Of a stretch of 10,157 nucleotides of DNA, positions 1 to 7,434 are shown piece by piece. Origin of the DNA: Deltaproteobacteria bacterium (lineage in GTDB: Bacteria; Desulfobacterota; DSM-4660; Desulfatiglandales; B25-G16); contig JAGYMO010000164.1 of assembly GCA_018400255.1 (NCBI GenBank), positions 1-10,157 on the forward strand, read 5' to 3'. The notes beneath the pieces were generated by a model, which saw only the letters and a program-made list of their open reading frames with translations, did no database searches and had not been told where the DNA came from. The first letter of the stretch is position 1; the number at the start of each line of letters is the position of its first letter. A program made the translations under genes and the position numbers.

Positions 1-1
1 A

Positions 2-36
2 CCTCCCGATCCCGTCACGGTCTCGGGACGGGGAGG
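2..36. repeat. GC-rich imperfect inverted repeat (hairpin) at the window edge
   Basis: Two 13-nt arms (2-14 and 24-36) pair over 11 positions with a central 2-nt mismatch, around a 9-nt loop. No T-run follows, so a classical intrinsic terminator is not supported. It could be the end of an upstream transcription unit outside the window, or a REP-like intergenic palindrome. It lies about 70 nt before the aminotransferase start. Confidence 0.45.
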
Positions 37-91
37 ACAGGCTTTGTGGCACTATGCATGGGTAGTTAGAAATAAATAATAATCGAGAAAT

Positions 92-96
92 AGGGG
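92..96 (+). promoter_or_regulatory. Ribosome binding site of the class IV aminotransferase
   Basis: An AGGGG Shine-Dalgarno-like core lies 9 nt before the ATG at 106, which supports that start. The AT-rich stretch at 71-83 could hold a -10 element, but I see no convincing -35 partner. Confidence 0.5.
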
Positions 97-105
97 AAAA
101 ATTAC

Positions 106-1014
106 ATGTTTGAACACCTTCACGTATGGAAAAATGGAGAGATAGTTCCCTGGGGCTCAGCTAATGTTCATATCATGTCTCATGGTTTTAGCAGGGGCTC
201 GGCCATATTCGATTTTTTTGGGATTTACCCTGGACCGAATGGACCGGCTGCCTTTAGAATGGATAAGCATATTGAGCGTCTTTTCAGAAGCGCAGGATTT
301 TTGGGCATGAGGTTGTCATACTCTAAGGGGCAGATAATAGATGCGGTCACTCAATTGGTTAAGGCAAACAGCATAAAACGTGGTGTTATAAAGGTTTTCG
401 CTTATTATGGTGAAGAATCCGTTACCTCTCTGGTGTTAGATTCTGATCTGGACCTTACTATTTTCGCAATTCCGGAAACGGCGGAAATGGGGGTTGATGA
501 AAATAAACCTATTAACATATGTTTTACCAAGTGGAGAAAAATTCATCCCACAACAGTTCCTATAGAGGCAAAGGCCTGCTCCAATTATCTTAACGGTATG
601 CTGGCCAGGCAGGATGCTTTTAGCAGAGGCTTTGACGTAGGCATTTTTTTGACTACTGATGGCTATGTAGCGGAAGGTTCGATAGAGTCAATCTTTATGG
701 TTAAGGATAATGTTTTGAAGACGCCATTTTTAGGAAATATTCTTCAGAGCATTACAAGGATGTCTATACTCGAGGCAGCCCCCAGCTTAGGGATTGAAAC
801 ATTAGAGAAGCAGATTTCACCCGATGAACTCCTGGAGGCTGATGAGATCTTTGTCAGCCGAACGGGGAAAAAGGTGCTTCCGGTGAAGAAGATCGAGGAA
901 AGGGTTTTTGATGAGGCACCTGGGCCGATGACCTCGAAGTTATATCAATTAATGGATGACATATGTAATTCAAGAAATCATGATTTTACTCGCTGGCTTC
1001 AGGCGGTTAGCTAA
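106..1014 (+). CDS. Class IV PLP-dependent aminotransferase, branched-chain aminotransferase (IlvE)-like
   Basis: This 302-residue protein aligns along its whole length with IlvE/D-amino-acid transaminase fold-type IV enzymes. The Schiff-base lysine is K156, within AKACSNYLNGML, which matches the AKAGGNYL region of E. coli IlvE. The cofactor-binding glutamate is E190 (YVAEGSIESIF, like YISEGAGENLF). The SITR motif at 215-218 matches the phosphate-binding GITR loop. The N-terminal HGFSRGSAIFD segment corresponds to HALHYGTSVFE. These enzymes exchange amino groups between branched-chain amino acids and 2-oxoglutarate in the cytoplasm. The late active-site loop, normally GTAAE before a PV pair, reads RTGKK here (252-256) before VLPV, so the substrate may differ; a D-amino-acid or other 2-oxo-acid transaminase is possible. 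ATG at 106 has an AGGGG site 9 nt upstream. It converges with the glmS-like gene and is probably not co-regulated with it. Confidence 0.88.
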   Translation: MFEHLHVWKNGEIVPWGSANVHIMSHGFSRGSAIFDFFGIYPGPNGPAAFRMDKHIERLFRSAGFLGMRLSYSKGQIIDAVTQLVKANSIKRGVIKVFAYYGEESVTSLVLDSDLDLTIFAIPETAEMGVDENKPINICFTKWRKIHPTTVPIEAKACSNYLNGMLARQDAFSRGFDVGIFLTTDGYVAEGSIESIFMVKDNVLKTPFLGNILQSITRMSILEAAPSLGIETLEKQISPDELLEADEIFVSRTGKKVLPVKKIEERVFDEAPGPMTSKLYQLMDDICNSRNHDFTRWLQAVS

Positions 1015-1125
1015 ATACACTTGTACAGTCTGGTGTATAAAAGATACGTTGCTGAGATTATCCAGCCTGCTTTTTATGATTGTAGCCCTGTAGAAAAATT
1101 TAAAATAGAGTGGAATTCAAGATAC
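1015..1125. other. Convergent intergenic gap
   Basis: This 111-nt non-coding space separates the 3' ends of the aminotransferase and glmS-like genes. It begins with a weak inverted repeat (arms ATACAC at 1015-1020 and GTGTAT at 1033-1038, 12-nt loop). No clear T-run follows on either strand, so I do not call a terminator. Confidence 0.4.
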
Positions 1126-4100
1126 TTAATGCAAAATGGAGGATATTAAAATTTCGGATATCTTTTCAGCAGAGCTTCCAAAAAGTATTTCAACATCAAT
1201 AAGGTCCAAATAATTATCCTCCCAGGAAATGCCTGTCTCTTCAACGATATTCTTGATATGATCATATTTTTCTCCCAGTGCCTTTATCTTATCTCTTAGT
1301 TTGATCTTTTCCTTAAAGGAGATATCAAGTAACAACAGATGATCGATAGTGGGGCCATGTTTCATTACTGGTATAACAAGGATGCTTCGGCTATCGATTT
1401 TTCCCTTTCCTATAAAAACGTTGCCTGCTTTGACGATAATTTTTTTAGTCCCTTTGAGTTTACTGTCATTTTTTACTCTTGATTTAAGTCCTTCAGAGCT
1501 GCCTTTCTTTCTTATAACGGTAATTTTTGACTCTTCAACTGGTTCACCGGCATAGGTAAGATCGCTTATTTGATACAGTGTTTCGCCTTTTATTTGCTCT
1601 ATAATAGTCTGGAGGTTCCTCAGTACTATAAGGTTTTTATTGGTAATGGTACCTTCATCGAAGCCGTTTTCTTTAAGCGATTCAAAGAGCAAACCCTCAA
1701 TTGGTTCCCAGATCCTGCTGGTCCCTACAGTAACTGTTTTTGCCTGGTGTTTGATTGCATCTATAGGTCTGGCCATATCATTAATGGCCTTTCCTATGCC
1801 CTCAAGAAAGCTTTGATAGATATTTGGCGCTGTTCCGCTAATGCCAAAATCGAGTTCAAAGTCTGATGTCGGCAATCTGCCTGATAAGTACTTCAAAAGG
1901 AGTGTGAGATCTGATGCAACATCTGATTCCAGGGCAGTAGTGTATCTTCCCTTGCCAAGCCTTTCCTTGAAAGAGGAAAAGAATTTTGCTGTGTTTTCCT
2001 GAAAGGGCTTCTCAAGGATAGTCTGATAAATATCAAGGCCTTTCTTTAAGTTTTTTGCTATATAGGAGCTTATATCCAGCCTAAAGTTTGATAAAAAAAG
2101 CGATTCTTCATTTATTGCCTGAGCGGCATAATATCCCCATAAATGACCGGCGAGTGTTGTTAATATAGGGGAAAACCTTTCATCAATCTCCGGTACAAAG
2201 ATTAGAGAGTCCGCATAAGGCCTAAACCCTTCCTCTCCCTCACTGGCAATAACAATCGTGGTAGCATTATGGGCCTTGAAAATAGCAGTATCTTTTATTA
2301 TATCGCTTATGACATTTCCCCTGCTTCCAGCAGCGCAAATAACAATAAGAGGTTCTGAGGAGAGATCTATATGCTTTTTATCTTCAACCACGTCAGATGA
2401 GATTGTTTTATACGATAATTCACTAAGCTTTATCCTTATTTCATCTGCTGCTATTTTGTTGTAACCACTTCCAACAACTGCCCAGTATTTCTTCGCAGGT
2501 GCAAATGTATAAGCAGATTCTTTGATTTCATTTTTACTTGCAAGGACCTTTTGCATTAGTGAAGGTATAAGCATTAGGCGTTCAATCTCGCCATGAAGAA
2601 AGGCATCATCCCTGTTTTTTATTAATTGAGTTATCTTTAGACCAAGCATGCAGCCCGCTGCAATCTGGGAATAATAGGCCTTGGTGGAGGCTACAGACAT
2701 CTCTATATCCCGTCCGGTACTGGTGTATAAGACGCCATCTACCTTGAAAGTTATATCTGAATCCCGTCTATTTACAATGGCCAAGGTGTAAGCTTCCCGT
2801 TCTCGTGCCATAACTATGGCCCTATTTGTATCCGTGGTTGTGCCGGACTGTGTTATGGCGATAATCAGGGAATTTTTAAGGTTAGCTTTCAAGGTGCTTC
2901 CACTAAACTCCGAGGCCTTCAGAGAGGCAATATGGATGACACTATCGGCAAGATAGTGCCGTAATAATTCGGCGCAGCCATAGCCGGCGACTCCCGCAGT
3001 CCCCTGACCGATAAATAAAATTTCCCGTATCTCGTTTTGGCGAAACGCCTTTGCTAAGGCAGGAGGGATAGTCATATCATCCAAAATCGTAAGCGAATGC
3101 TCATTTTCATTTTTTTGCAACATTCGCCATCTGTTTCGAACCGTTTTTTCCACTGATCCAGGAGATTCAAATATCTCTTTCAGAAAATAATGGGGAAAAT
3201 CCTGGCGATCAATATCCCTTCCGGTGATTCCTGTCTGTTTAATAATGTTTTCAGAAAGTTGAACCGGATCACCATTATAATAGATTGCCTTGATGCCCTT
3301 TAGTCCACCGTGTGAATCCTGATCGAGGATGAATATCTGCCCCTTGTTTTCGCCCTCCATTTTAATATATCGAGAGATATCTTCAACGAGACCATAGATT
3401 TCAGACGAAGCGATATACTGTTCTTTGCCCAAACCTATAAAAAGGGTCTGACCACTTCCACGCTGTGAAAGGAATAGTTTGCCGGGTGCCAAGTCGGTGT
3501 GCATGGCTATGGCGTGTGAACCGGTAAAATCATTAACGGCCATCCTGAATGATTCTTCGATGGGATGACCACGATCATAGTATTTTTGTATCTGGAGTGG
3601 TATGATTTTAGTGTCTGTGTTGATTTGATTAGGGATAGATTTTCTTGTTTCTTTTTCGTACTCTTCTTTTAATAGAAGATAATTGTCAATGTCACCATTT
3701 AGACAGACGTGAATAATTCCATCACCATTGTTGAATTCGGTATCTTGTTCTTTCCCAATAGCATTATTGTCAAGGGGATGACAGTTTTGCTCGCTGATAT
3801 CACCTACGGAGGCCCAGCGAGTGTGACTGATAGTGGTTTGATGAATAGTCGGGAATGCAATAAAAGATTGGAAAATAGAGTCGTCTTGAATTTGCTTCCT
3901 TAAAAATTTGACATTATCACCTAAATGACCAATCTGTGCGGCTATTTTATAGGTAAAGACAACGGAGGCTTTGTTTTGATAACGGTTAATCGTAATAGAT
4001 TTGTTTAAAAGAATTTTTTCTCTCTGGCGATTCAAAAACTCATGTGATAACGATTTGCTCTCTAATTCTTTTTCAAAGAGCTGATAATTTCTGTCGTTTA

Positions 4101-4809
4101 CTATACTAATAACTGATATACCTGCCGAGTCCCTCCCTCGAACCTCTAATCGATCGAGGTTGTTGAAAAGGCTGTTGATATTTCTTAATTGTTGAAAGAC
4201 CAACAGAGGCATATGCTTATCCTTAGAACTACATAGCAGTGCAATTTTTTCTAAGTTATTGAGGGTCTCCTTTTTTAGAGACCACTGTAAATCCTTGAGC
4301 AAGGATATCCGCTCGATAATGATCTCTTTTTCCTTAAAGGACGGGAAATTTACCCTTTGACGGTTTTCATTTTCTTCCGAATTTAGTATCTTTTCTAAGG
4401 CAAGCGATATTTTTTCAAGTTTTTTTCTTGCGGACACCTCTATAAACAGGGTGTAAAGAGAGGGTGTAAGCTTAAGATTTTCCACATGGTCTTTTAATTC
4501 GTTAAGAAAGATATCTCCTCCGAGATAATTTTCAGCAAAATCACCTTTCTCCTTTTGAATTTTTTTGTAAGTATATTTCCTTATGTCATAAACCATGGCT
4601 TCTATTTTATCTAAAGGGATTTTTCGCTTTTCGCTTTGGTTCTTTTTAAAAGTTACTATACCGGTAAGCCCGCAGTTAAGCTGGCTTTCCTGAACCGGAA
4701 AGAATATAAAGGCACCGGTTGGAATATTCCTTATATTTTTACCAAAATAAATTTTGGGACACCGGAACTTTTCTTTTAAAAAAGGTGTTATTTTTCCTAA
4801 CAATGACAT
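1126..4809 (-). CDS. glmS: Oversized GlmS-type glutamine:fructose-6-phosphate amidotransferase (GATase II + two SIS domains)
   Basis: The protein has 1227 residues, against about 610 for typical GlmS. Its likely reaction is fructose-6-phosphate plus glutamine to glucosamine-6-phosphate plus glutamate, the first step to UDP-GlcNAc. The class II amidotransferase domain has NCGLTGIV with C46 as presumed nucleophile, RLEVRGRDSAG at 220-230, HTRWASVG at 329-336, NGDIDNY at 371-377 and TDT at 398-400; HYFLKEIFESP (540-550) matches the GlmS linker. SIS domain 1 (about 595-730) has GQGTAG, TQSGTTTDT (653-661) and SVASTKAYY (705-713). SIS domain 2 (about 774-905) keeps E797 and H813, which align with E. 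coli E488 and H504. KHQAKTVTVG (1020-1029) resembles the GlmS C-terminal AKSVTVE, so K1024 may match K603. Extra parts are a 45-residue N-terminal extension, a Lys/Glu-rich insert (about 57-205) and about 200 C-terminal residues. ATG at 4809 has only AGGG two nt upstream, so the start is uncertain. Domain calls are firm; activity is inferred. Confidence 0.87.
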   Translation of the reverse strand: MSLLGKITPFLKEKFRCPKIYFGKNIRNIPTGAFIFFPVQESQLNCGLTGIVTFKKNQSEKRKIPLDKIEAMVYDIRKYTYKKIQKEKGDFAENYLGGDIFLNELKDHVENLKLTPSLYTLFIEVSARKKLEKISLALEKILNSEENENRQRVNFPSFKEKEIIIERISLLKDLQWSLKKETLNNLEKIALLCSSKDKHMPLLVFQQLRNINSLFNNLDRLEVRGRDSAGISVISIVNDRNYQLFEKELESKSLSHEFLNRQREKILLNKSITINRYQNKASVVFTYKIAAQIGHLGDNVKFLRKQIQDDSIFQSFIAFPTIHQTTISHTRWASVGDISEQNCHPLDNNAIGKEQDTEFNNGDGIIHVCLNGDIDNYLLLKEEYEKETRKSIPNQINTDTKIIPLQIQKYYDRGHPIEESFRMAVNDFTGSHAIAMHTDLAPGKLFLSQRGSGQTLFIGLGKEQYIASSEIYGLVEDISRYIKMEGENKGQIFILDQDSHGGLKGIKAIYYNGDPVQLSENIIKQTGITGRDIDRQDFPHYFLKEIFESPGSVEKTVRNRWRMLQKNENEHSLTILDDMTIPPALAKAFRQNEIREILFIGQGTAGVAGYGCAELLRHYLADSVIHIASLKASEFSGSTLKANLKNSLIIAITQSGTTTDTNRAIVMAREREAYTLAIVNRRDSDITFKVDGVLYTSTGRDIEMSVASTKAYYSQIAAGCMLGLKITQLIKNRDDAFLHGEIERLMLIPSLMQKVLASKNEIKESAYTFAPAKKYWAVVGSGYNKIAADEIRIKLSELSYKTISSDVVEDKKHIDLSSEPLIVICAAGSRGNVISDIIKDTAIFKAHNATTIVIASEGEEGFRPYADSLIFVPEIDERFSPILTTLAGHLWGYYAAQAINEESLFLSNFRLDISSYIAKNLKKGLDIYQTILEKPFQENTAKFFSSFKERLGKGRYTTALESDVASDLTLLLKYLSGRLPTSDFELDFGISGTAPNIYQSFLEGIGKAINDMARPIDAIKHQAKTVTVGTSRIWEPIEGLLFESLKENGFDEGTITNKNLIVLRNLQTIIEQIKGETLYQISDLTYAGEPVEESKITVIRKKGSSEGLKSRVKNDSKLKGTKKIIVKAGNVFIGKGKIDSRSILVIPVMKHGPTIDHLLLLDISFKEKIKLRDKIKALGEKYDHIKNIVEETGISWEDNYLDLIDVEILFGSSAEKISEILISSILH

Positions 4810-4868
4810 TTCCCTATAATATATTTTTTGATTTTTGACCCACTTTCAGCATTACTGTATAATCTTGG

Positions 4869-4897
4869 ATTATATCAAATAACTACTTTGCAAAGCC
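4869..4897 (-). promoter_or_regulatory. Possible promoter of the glmS-like gene
   Basis: On the minus strand a perfect TATAAT (plus 4869-4874) lies about 60 nt before the ATG at 4809. At 17-nt spacing the -35 position (plus 4892-4897) reads GGCTTT, a poor match. The -35 area overlaps the CCAG-GT-CTGG palindrome, which would suit a regulator-dependent promoter. This region is AT-rich, so a chance TATAAT is quite possible. Confidence 0.25.
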
Positions 4898-4998
4898 AGG
4901 TCTGGGCCAGGGGCAGCAAGCCAGAAAGATTATGAAATTACTGCATTGATGGGCCTGCTTCATATGCGGCGTATAAATAGTGGTGAAAAAACCTGGCT
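4894..4998. repeat. 8-bp perfect inverted repeat (AGCCAGGT / ACCTGGCT)
   Basis: The arms are 4894-4901 and 4991-4998, separated by 89 nt. The left arm also carries the local palindromes CCAG-GT-CTGG (4896-4905) and CTGG-G-CCAG (4902-4910). They could form alternative hairpins in a leader RNA or act as an operator. No function is shown by the sequence alone. Confidence 0.35.
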
Positions 4999-5088
4999 AC
5001 ATATATATTGGTATAGTGACATCAGTCTTTTCTTCGTGTCTTAGTGTCTTAGCGGCTGTATAGATACAAATATTTTATTCACCACTAT
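4977..5088. repeat. 11-bp perfect inverted repeat spanning the end of nagB
   Basis: ATAGTGGTGAA (4977-4987) is the exact reverse complement of 5078-5088, which lies in the last codons of nagB. The arms are 90 nt apart and interleave with the AGCCAGGT/ACCTGGCT pair. It could be the ends of a small decayed repeat element or a long-range RNA pairing. Confidence 0.4.
5036..5051. repeat. Tandem direct repeat GTGTCTTA x2
   Basis: Two perfect adjacent copies of the 8-mer GTGTCTTA are preceded by TTCTTC and followed by GCGG. The wording resembles the degenerate CTTCGTGTCTT-type tandem stretches seen between genes in many bacterial genomes. It lies just downstream of the nagB stop. Confidence 0.45.
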
Positions 5089-6037
5089 ATTCAATATTAA
5101 TTCCACGTTGTTTAATTCTGTCAGCATTTTCCAACACCTCTTTAGCAGCGGATTTATCTATCACATAAATCATGTTACCACCTCTTTCAGAAAATAGTTG
5201 GCCATAGGATATGGGGACTAAGGGCGTAGGATCATTTAAAAGGGATTCTGCTATAGGCCCTGCCTTGCGCTCTCCATTGGCCAAAAGAAGCACGGTTTTT
5301 GCTCTGTAAACAAGCTCAACCCCCATGGAGATGGCATACCAGGGACAGTGCTCCTTGGTTGAAAAGTGGCCGTCATTTATGGAGTTTTCCACGGTATTCT
5401 CATCAAGTTTCACTAAGAGCATTTTGTTTTCCTCAAAGGGGATGCCTGATTCATGAAAGGCCACATGACCACGCCCACCAACCCCCACAACCTGGAGGTC
5501 AATTCCTCCATGTCGCTCAATCTTTTCACAGTATGCATCCAGTATCTCTCTGCGAATCCAGGCAAGATATTTAGATTGAGCATCAGTCTTGATTACAATA
5601 GCCCTTCCTTTATCGGCCCCCTGTTCCTCCCAATTACTTGGATTGGCCTTAAGCTCATCCAGAAGCCTTTCCTGTTCAACGAGTGCACCCCATGGTACAT
5701 TTGTTTCATTAAATTTGTTTTTAAGGAGCCCAAAAAGCTCTTGCACCATAAAGAAGCTATAACTTTCAGGATGCATGGCACGCTGCTGGGCGTTTTCTCC
5801 AGGGAGACCTATATATTCATCAAGATTGAAGCTAAGGATTCTCGAGCAGTCAAATTGTCCTGCATTAGCTATCTTCGCAAAGTGTTTGTAAAGGCCGGTA
5901 GGTGTATTACCAGTAGCTAAGCCAAGCACATAGGTATCCTTCATGCTTAATTTGGCTTTTATATCTTTTATCAGTATTTGAGCAGCAACCTCGCTCATAT
6001 GATTAAAGTCTTTAGTCACAATTACCTTAAATGGCAC
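5075..6037 (-). CDS. nagB: NagB-type glucosamine-6-phosphate deaminase/isomerase
   Basis: This 320-residue cytoplasmic protein belongs to the NagB/6-phosphogluconolactonase fold. The family interconverts glucosamine-6-phosphate and fructose-6-phosphate plus ammonia. Visible motifs are the phosphate loop LATGNTPTGLY (40-50), FNLDEYIGLP with catalytic-type D73, and GVGGRGHVAFHES (185-197). In the last motif H191 and E196 align with E. coli H143 and E148. K258 in NGERKAG aligns with K208. Two features are odd: R189 sits where E. coli has D141, and the protein is about 54 residues longer than E. coli NagB (266), mostly from an insert around 118-175. The start is GTG at 6037, supported by GAGG ending 5 nt upstream. 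It lies 22 nt after glmM, so co-transcription is likely. In this biosynthetic setting it may run in the aminating direction or balance the GlmN-6-P pool (inference). Confidence 0.88.
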   Translation of the reverse strand: MPFKVIVTKDFNHMSEVAAQILIKDIKAKLSMKDTYVLGLATGNTPTGLYKHFAKIANAGQFDCSRILSFNLDEYIGLPGENAQQRAMHPESYSFFMVQELFGLLKNKFNETNVPWGALVEQERLLDELKANPSNWEEQGADKGRAIVIKTDAQSKYLAWIRREILDAYCEKIERHGGIDLQVVGVGGRGHVAFHESGIPFEENKMLLVKLDENTVENSINDGHFSTKEHCPWYAISMGVELVYRAKTVLLLANGERKAGPIAESLLNDPTPLVPISYGQLFSERGGNMIYVIDKSAAKEVLENADRIKQRGINIEYSGE

Positions 6038-6042
6038 AATAA

Positions 6043-6048
6043 CCTCAA
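6043..6048 (-). promoter_or_regulatory. Ribosome binding site that fixes the GTG start of nagB
   Basis: On the minus strand GAGGTT precedes the GTG at 6037 with suitable spacing. No nearby in-frame ATG gives the family N-terminus, so this site supports GTG as the true start. Confidence 0.6.
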
Positions 6049-6059
6049 TTTAAATTTAT

Positions 6060-7409
6060 TTAACCTATTTTTTCCAAAACCAAATCAGCAATTTGCCGGC
6101 AGTATTTCTCGGTTTCCTCACTCGTAGGCCCCTCGACCATCACCCGGCACATATTCTGCGTTCCTGAATACCGAACCAAAACCCTCCCTGTATTAGCCAG
6201 CCTTTTTTCAACCTCCTTAATGGCCTGGTCTATTTCAGGAATGGTAGATAGTTCAGGCTTCGTTTTTACATCCACATTAACGAGTTTTTGGGGCAAAACC
6301 TTCATAATTTGTGCAAGTTCAGACAGTGGCTTTTGGGTTTTTTTCATAGTAGCCAGAATCTGTAAAGCCGTCGCGATACCATCACCAGTAGTGTGATGCT
6401 CCAAAAAGATTATATGTCCTGAATCTTCGCCGCCTATTACGGCCCCCTTTGCTTGCATCTCTTCCAGGACATACCTATCACCGACCTGGGTTACCGCATT
6501 CTCTATGCCAAGCTCTTTTAATGCGATACCGAGCCCTACGTTACTCATAACTGTACTAACAAGCATATTATTGACCAGTTGCCCTTCTTTTTTCAATTGG
6601 TTGGCACAAATGGCCATGATTTGGTCTCCTGTTAGCACCGAACCCTTCTCATCAACAGCGATACAACGGTCGCCATCCCCATCAAAGGCAAACCCCACAT
6701 CCGCCCTCTCCTTGACTACCTCTTCCATCAAGGTTTCCGGATACTGCGATCCGCAATGATCGTTAATGTTTTCCCCATTGGGTTTGTCAAAGAGTGAAAT
6801 AACATTCGCTCCTAACTCAAAAAACGTCTCAGGGGCTACCTTGTATGTAGCTCCGTAGGCACAGTCCAAAACAACCTTGGTTCCCTCCAGGCTGAACATC
6901 TTAGGAAAGGTGTTTTTTAAAAACACAATATACCTTCCCCTGGCATCTTCTATGCGATATGCCTTTCCTAATTCTCTGGGGGACGGATGCAATGTGTCCA
7001 TGTGGTTGGAAAAAATAAGTTTTTCTATTTCCAGTTCCTTTTCGTCAGGTAGCTTAAAGCCCTCCCTGGAGAATATCTTAATTCCATTATCCTGAAAGGG
7101 ATTATGGGAGGCAGATATTACGATGCCCGCATCAGCCCTCATACTGTTGGTTGCAAAGGCAATCCCCGGCGTGGGGAGTGGCCCTACCAAAAGGGCATTC
7201 ACCCCCATAGAACAGATCCCTGAAACAAGCGCATTTTCAAGCATATATCCGGAGATACGCGTGTCTTTTCCGATAATGATTCTGGGTGTATGGCCTTTTC
7301 TCTTAAATAAACAAGCGGTTGCCCTCCCGATATTTAATGCCATCTCAGCGGTCATAGGGTATTCATTGGCCACACCTCTTATTCCATCAGTGCCGAACAG
7401 TTGTCCCAT
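6060..7409 (-). CDS. glmM: Phosphoglucosamine mutase GlmM
   Basis: GlmM interconverts glucosamine-6-phosphate and glucosamine-1-phosphate, the second step to UDP-GlcNAc. The 449 residues match the usual GlmM length (about 445). The N-terminus LFGTDGIRGVAN is diagnostic. SASHNP at 99-104 carries the phosphoserine S101. DGDGDR at 243-248 is the metal loop. GGEDSGH at 326-332 is the sugar-binding loop (usually GGEQSGH), and RYSGTQN at 413-419 is the phosphate-binding loop (usually RYSGTEP or RxSGTEN). The two substitutions, Q to D and E to Q, are mild departures; activity is expected to be kept. The ATG at 7409 has a very strong AGGAGGGG site at proper spacing. It lies 25 nt after yvcK and 22 nt before nagB, so it sits mid-operon. 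Confidence 0.96.
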   Translation of the reverse strand: MGQLFGTDGIRGVANEYPMTAEMALNIGRATACLFKRKGHTPRIIIGKDTRISGYMLENALVSGICSMGVNALLVGPLPTPGIAFATNSMRADAGIVISASHNPFQDNGIKIFSREGFKLPDEKELEIEKLIFSNHMDTLHPSPRELGKAYRIEDARGRYIVFLKNTFPKMFSLEGTKVVLDCAYGATYKVAPETFFELGANVISLFDKPNGENINDHCGSQYPETLMEEVVKERADVGFAFDGDGDRCIAVDEKGSVLTGDQIMAICANQLKKEGQLVNNMLVSTVMSNVGLGIALKELGIENAVTQVGDRYVLEEMQAKGAVIGGEDSGHIIFLEHHTTGDGIATALQILATMKKTQKPLSELAQIMKVLPQKLVNVDVKTKPELSTIPEIDQAIKEVEKRLANTGRVLVRYSGTQNMCRVMVEGPTSEETEKYCRQIADLVLEKIG

Positions 7410-7414
7410 TTACC

Positions 7415-7422
7415 CCTCCTCA
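7415..7422 (-). promoter_or_regulatory. Strong ribosome binding site of glmM
   Basis: The minus strand carries GAGGAGGGG just upstream of the glmM ATG, a near-complete anti-16S match. It is the strongest Shine-Dalgarno sequence in the cluster, consistent with high translation of the mutase. Confidence 0.65.
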
Positions 7423-7434
7423 TCGTTTCTATTG

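Larger units (their letters stand above)
4810..5074. other. 265-nt spacer between nagB and the glmS-like gene
   Basis: No credible gene is visible. The spacer holds a possible minus-strand promoter near 4869-4897, a cluster of CCAG/CTGG palindromes at 4896-4910, two interleaved inverted repeats and a short tandem repeat at 5036-5051. I looked for the conserved core of a glmS ribozyme and did not recognise one. This gap sets the glmS-like gene apart from the four tightly spaced genes upstream, suggesting it has its own promoter or leader control. Confidence 0.5.

Noticed and set aside
1015..1038. ATACAC/GTGTAT inverted repeat as a terminator for the aminotransferase
   Set aside because: The stem is AT-rich with a 12-nt loop and no T-run follows, so it does not meet the criteria of an intrinsic terminator.
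4810..5074. glmS ribozyme or cobalamin riboswitch in front of the glmS-like gene
   Set aside because: The GGGCAG/AGCCAG words looked suggestive, but I could not find the conserved core of either RNA on the minus strand, and the region ahead of the ATG is AT-rich and short.
5453..5920. 155-codon plus-strand open frame inside nagB
   Set aside because: It lies antisense to the clear NagB motifs and its translation shows no family features; it is a shadow of the real gene.
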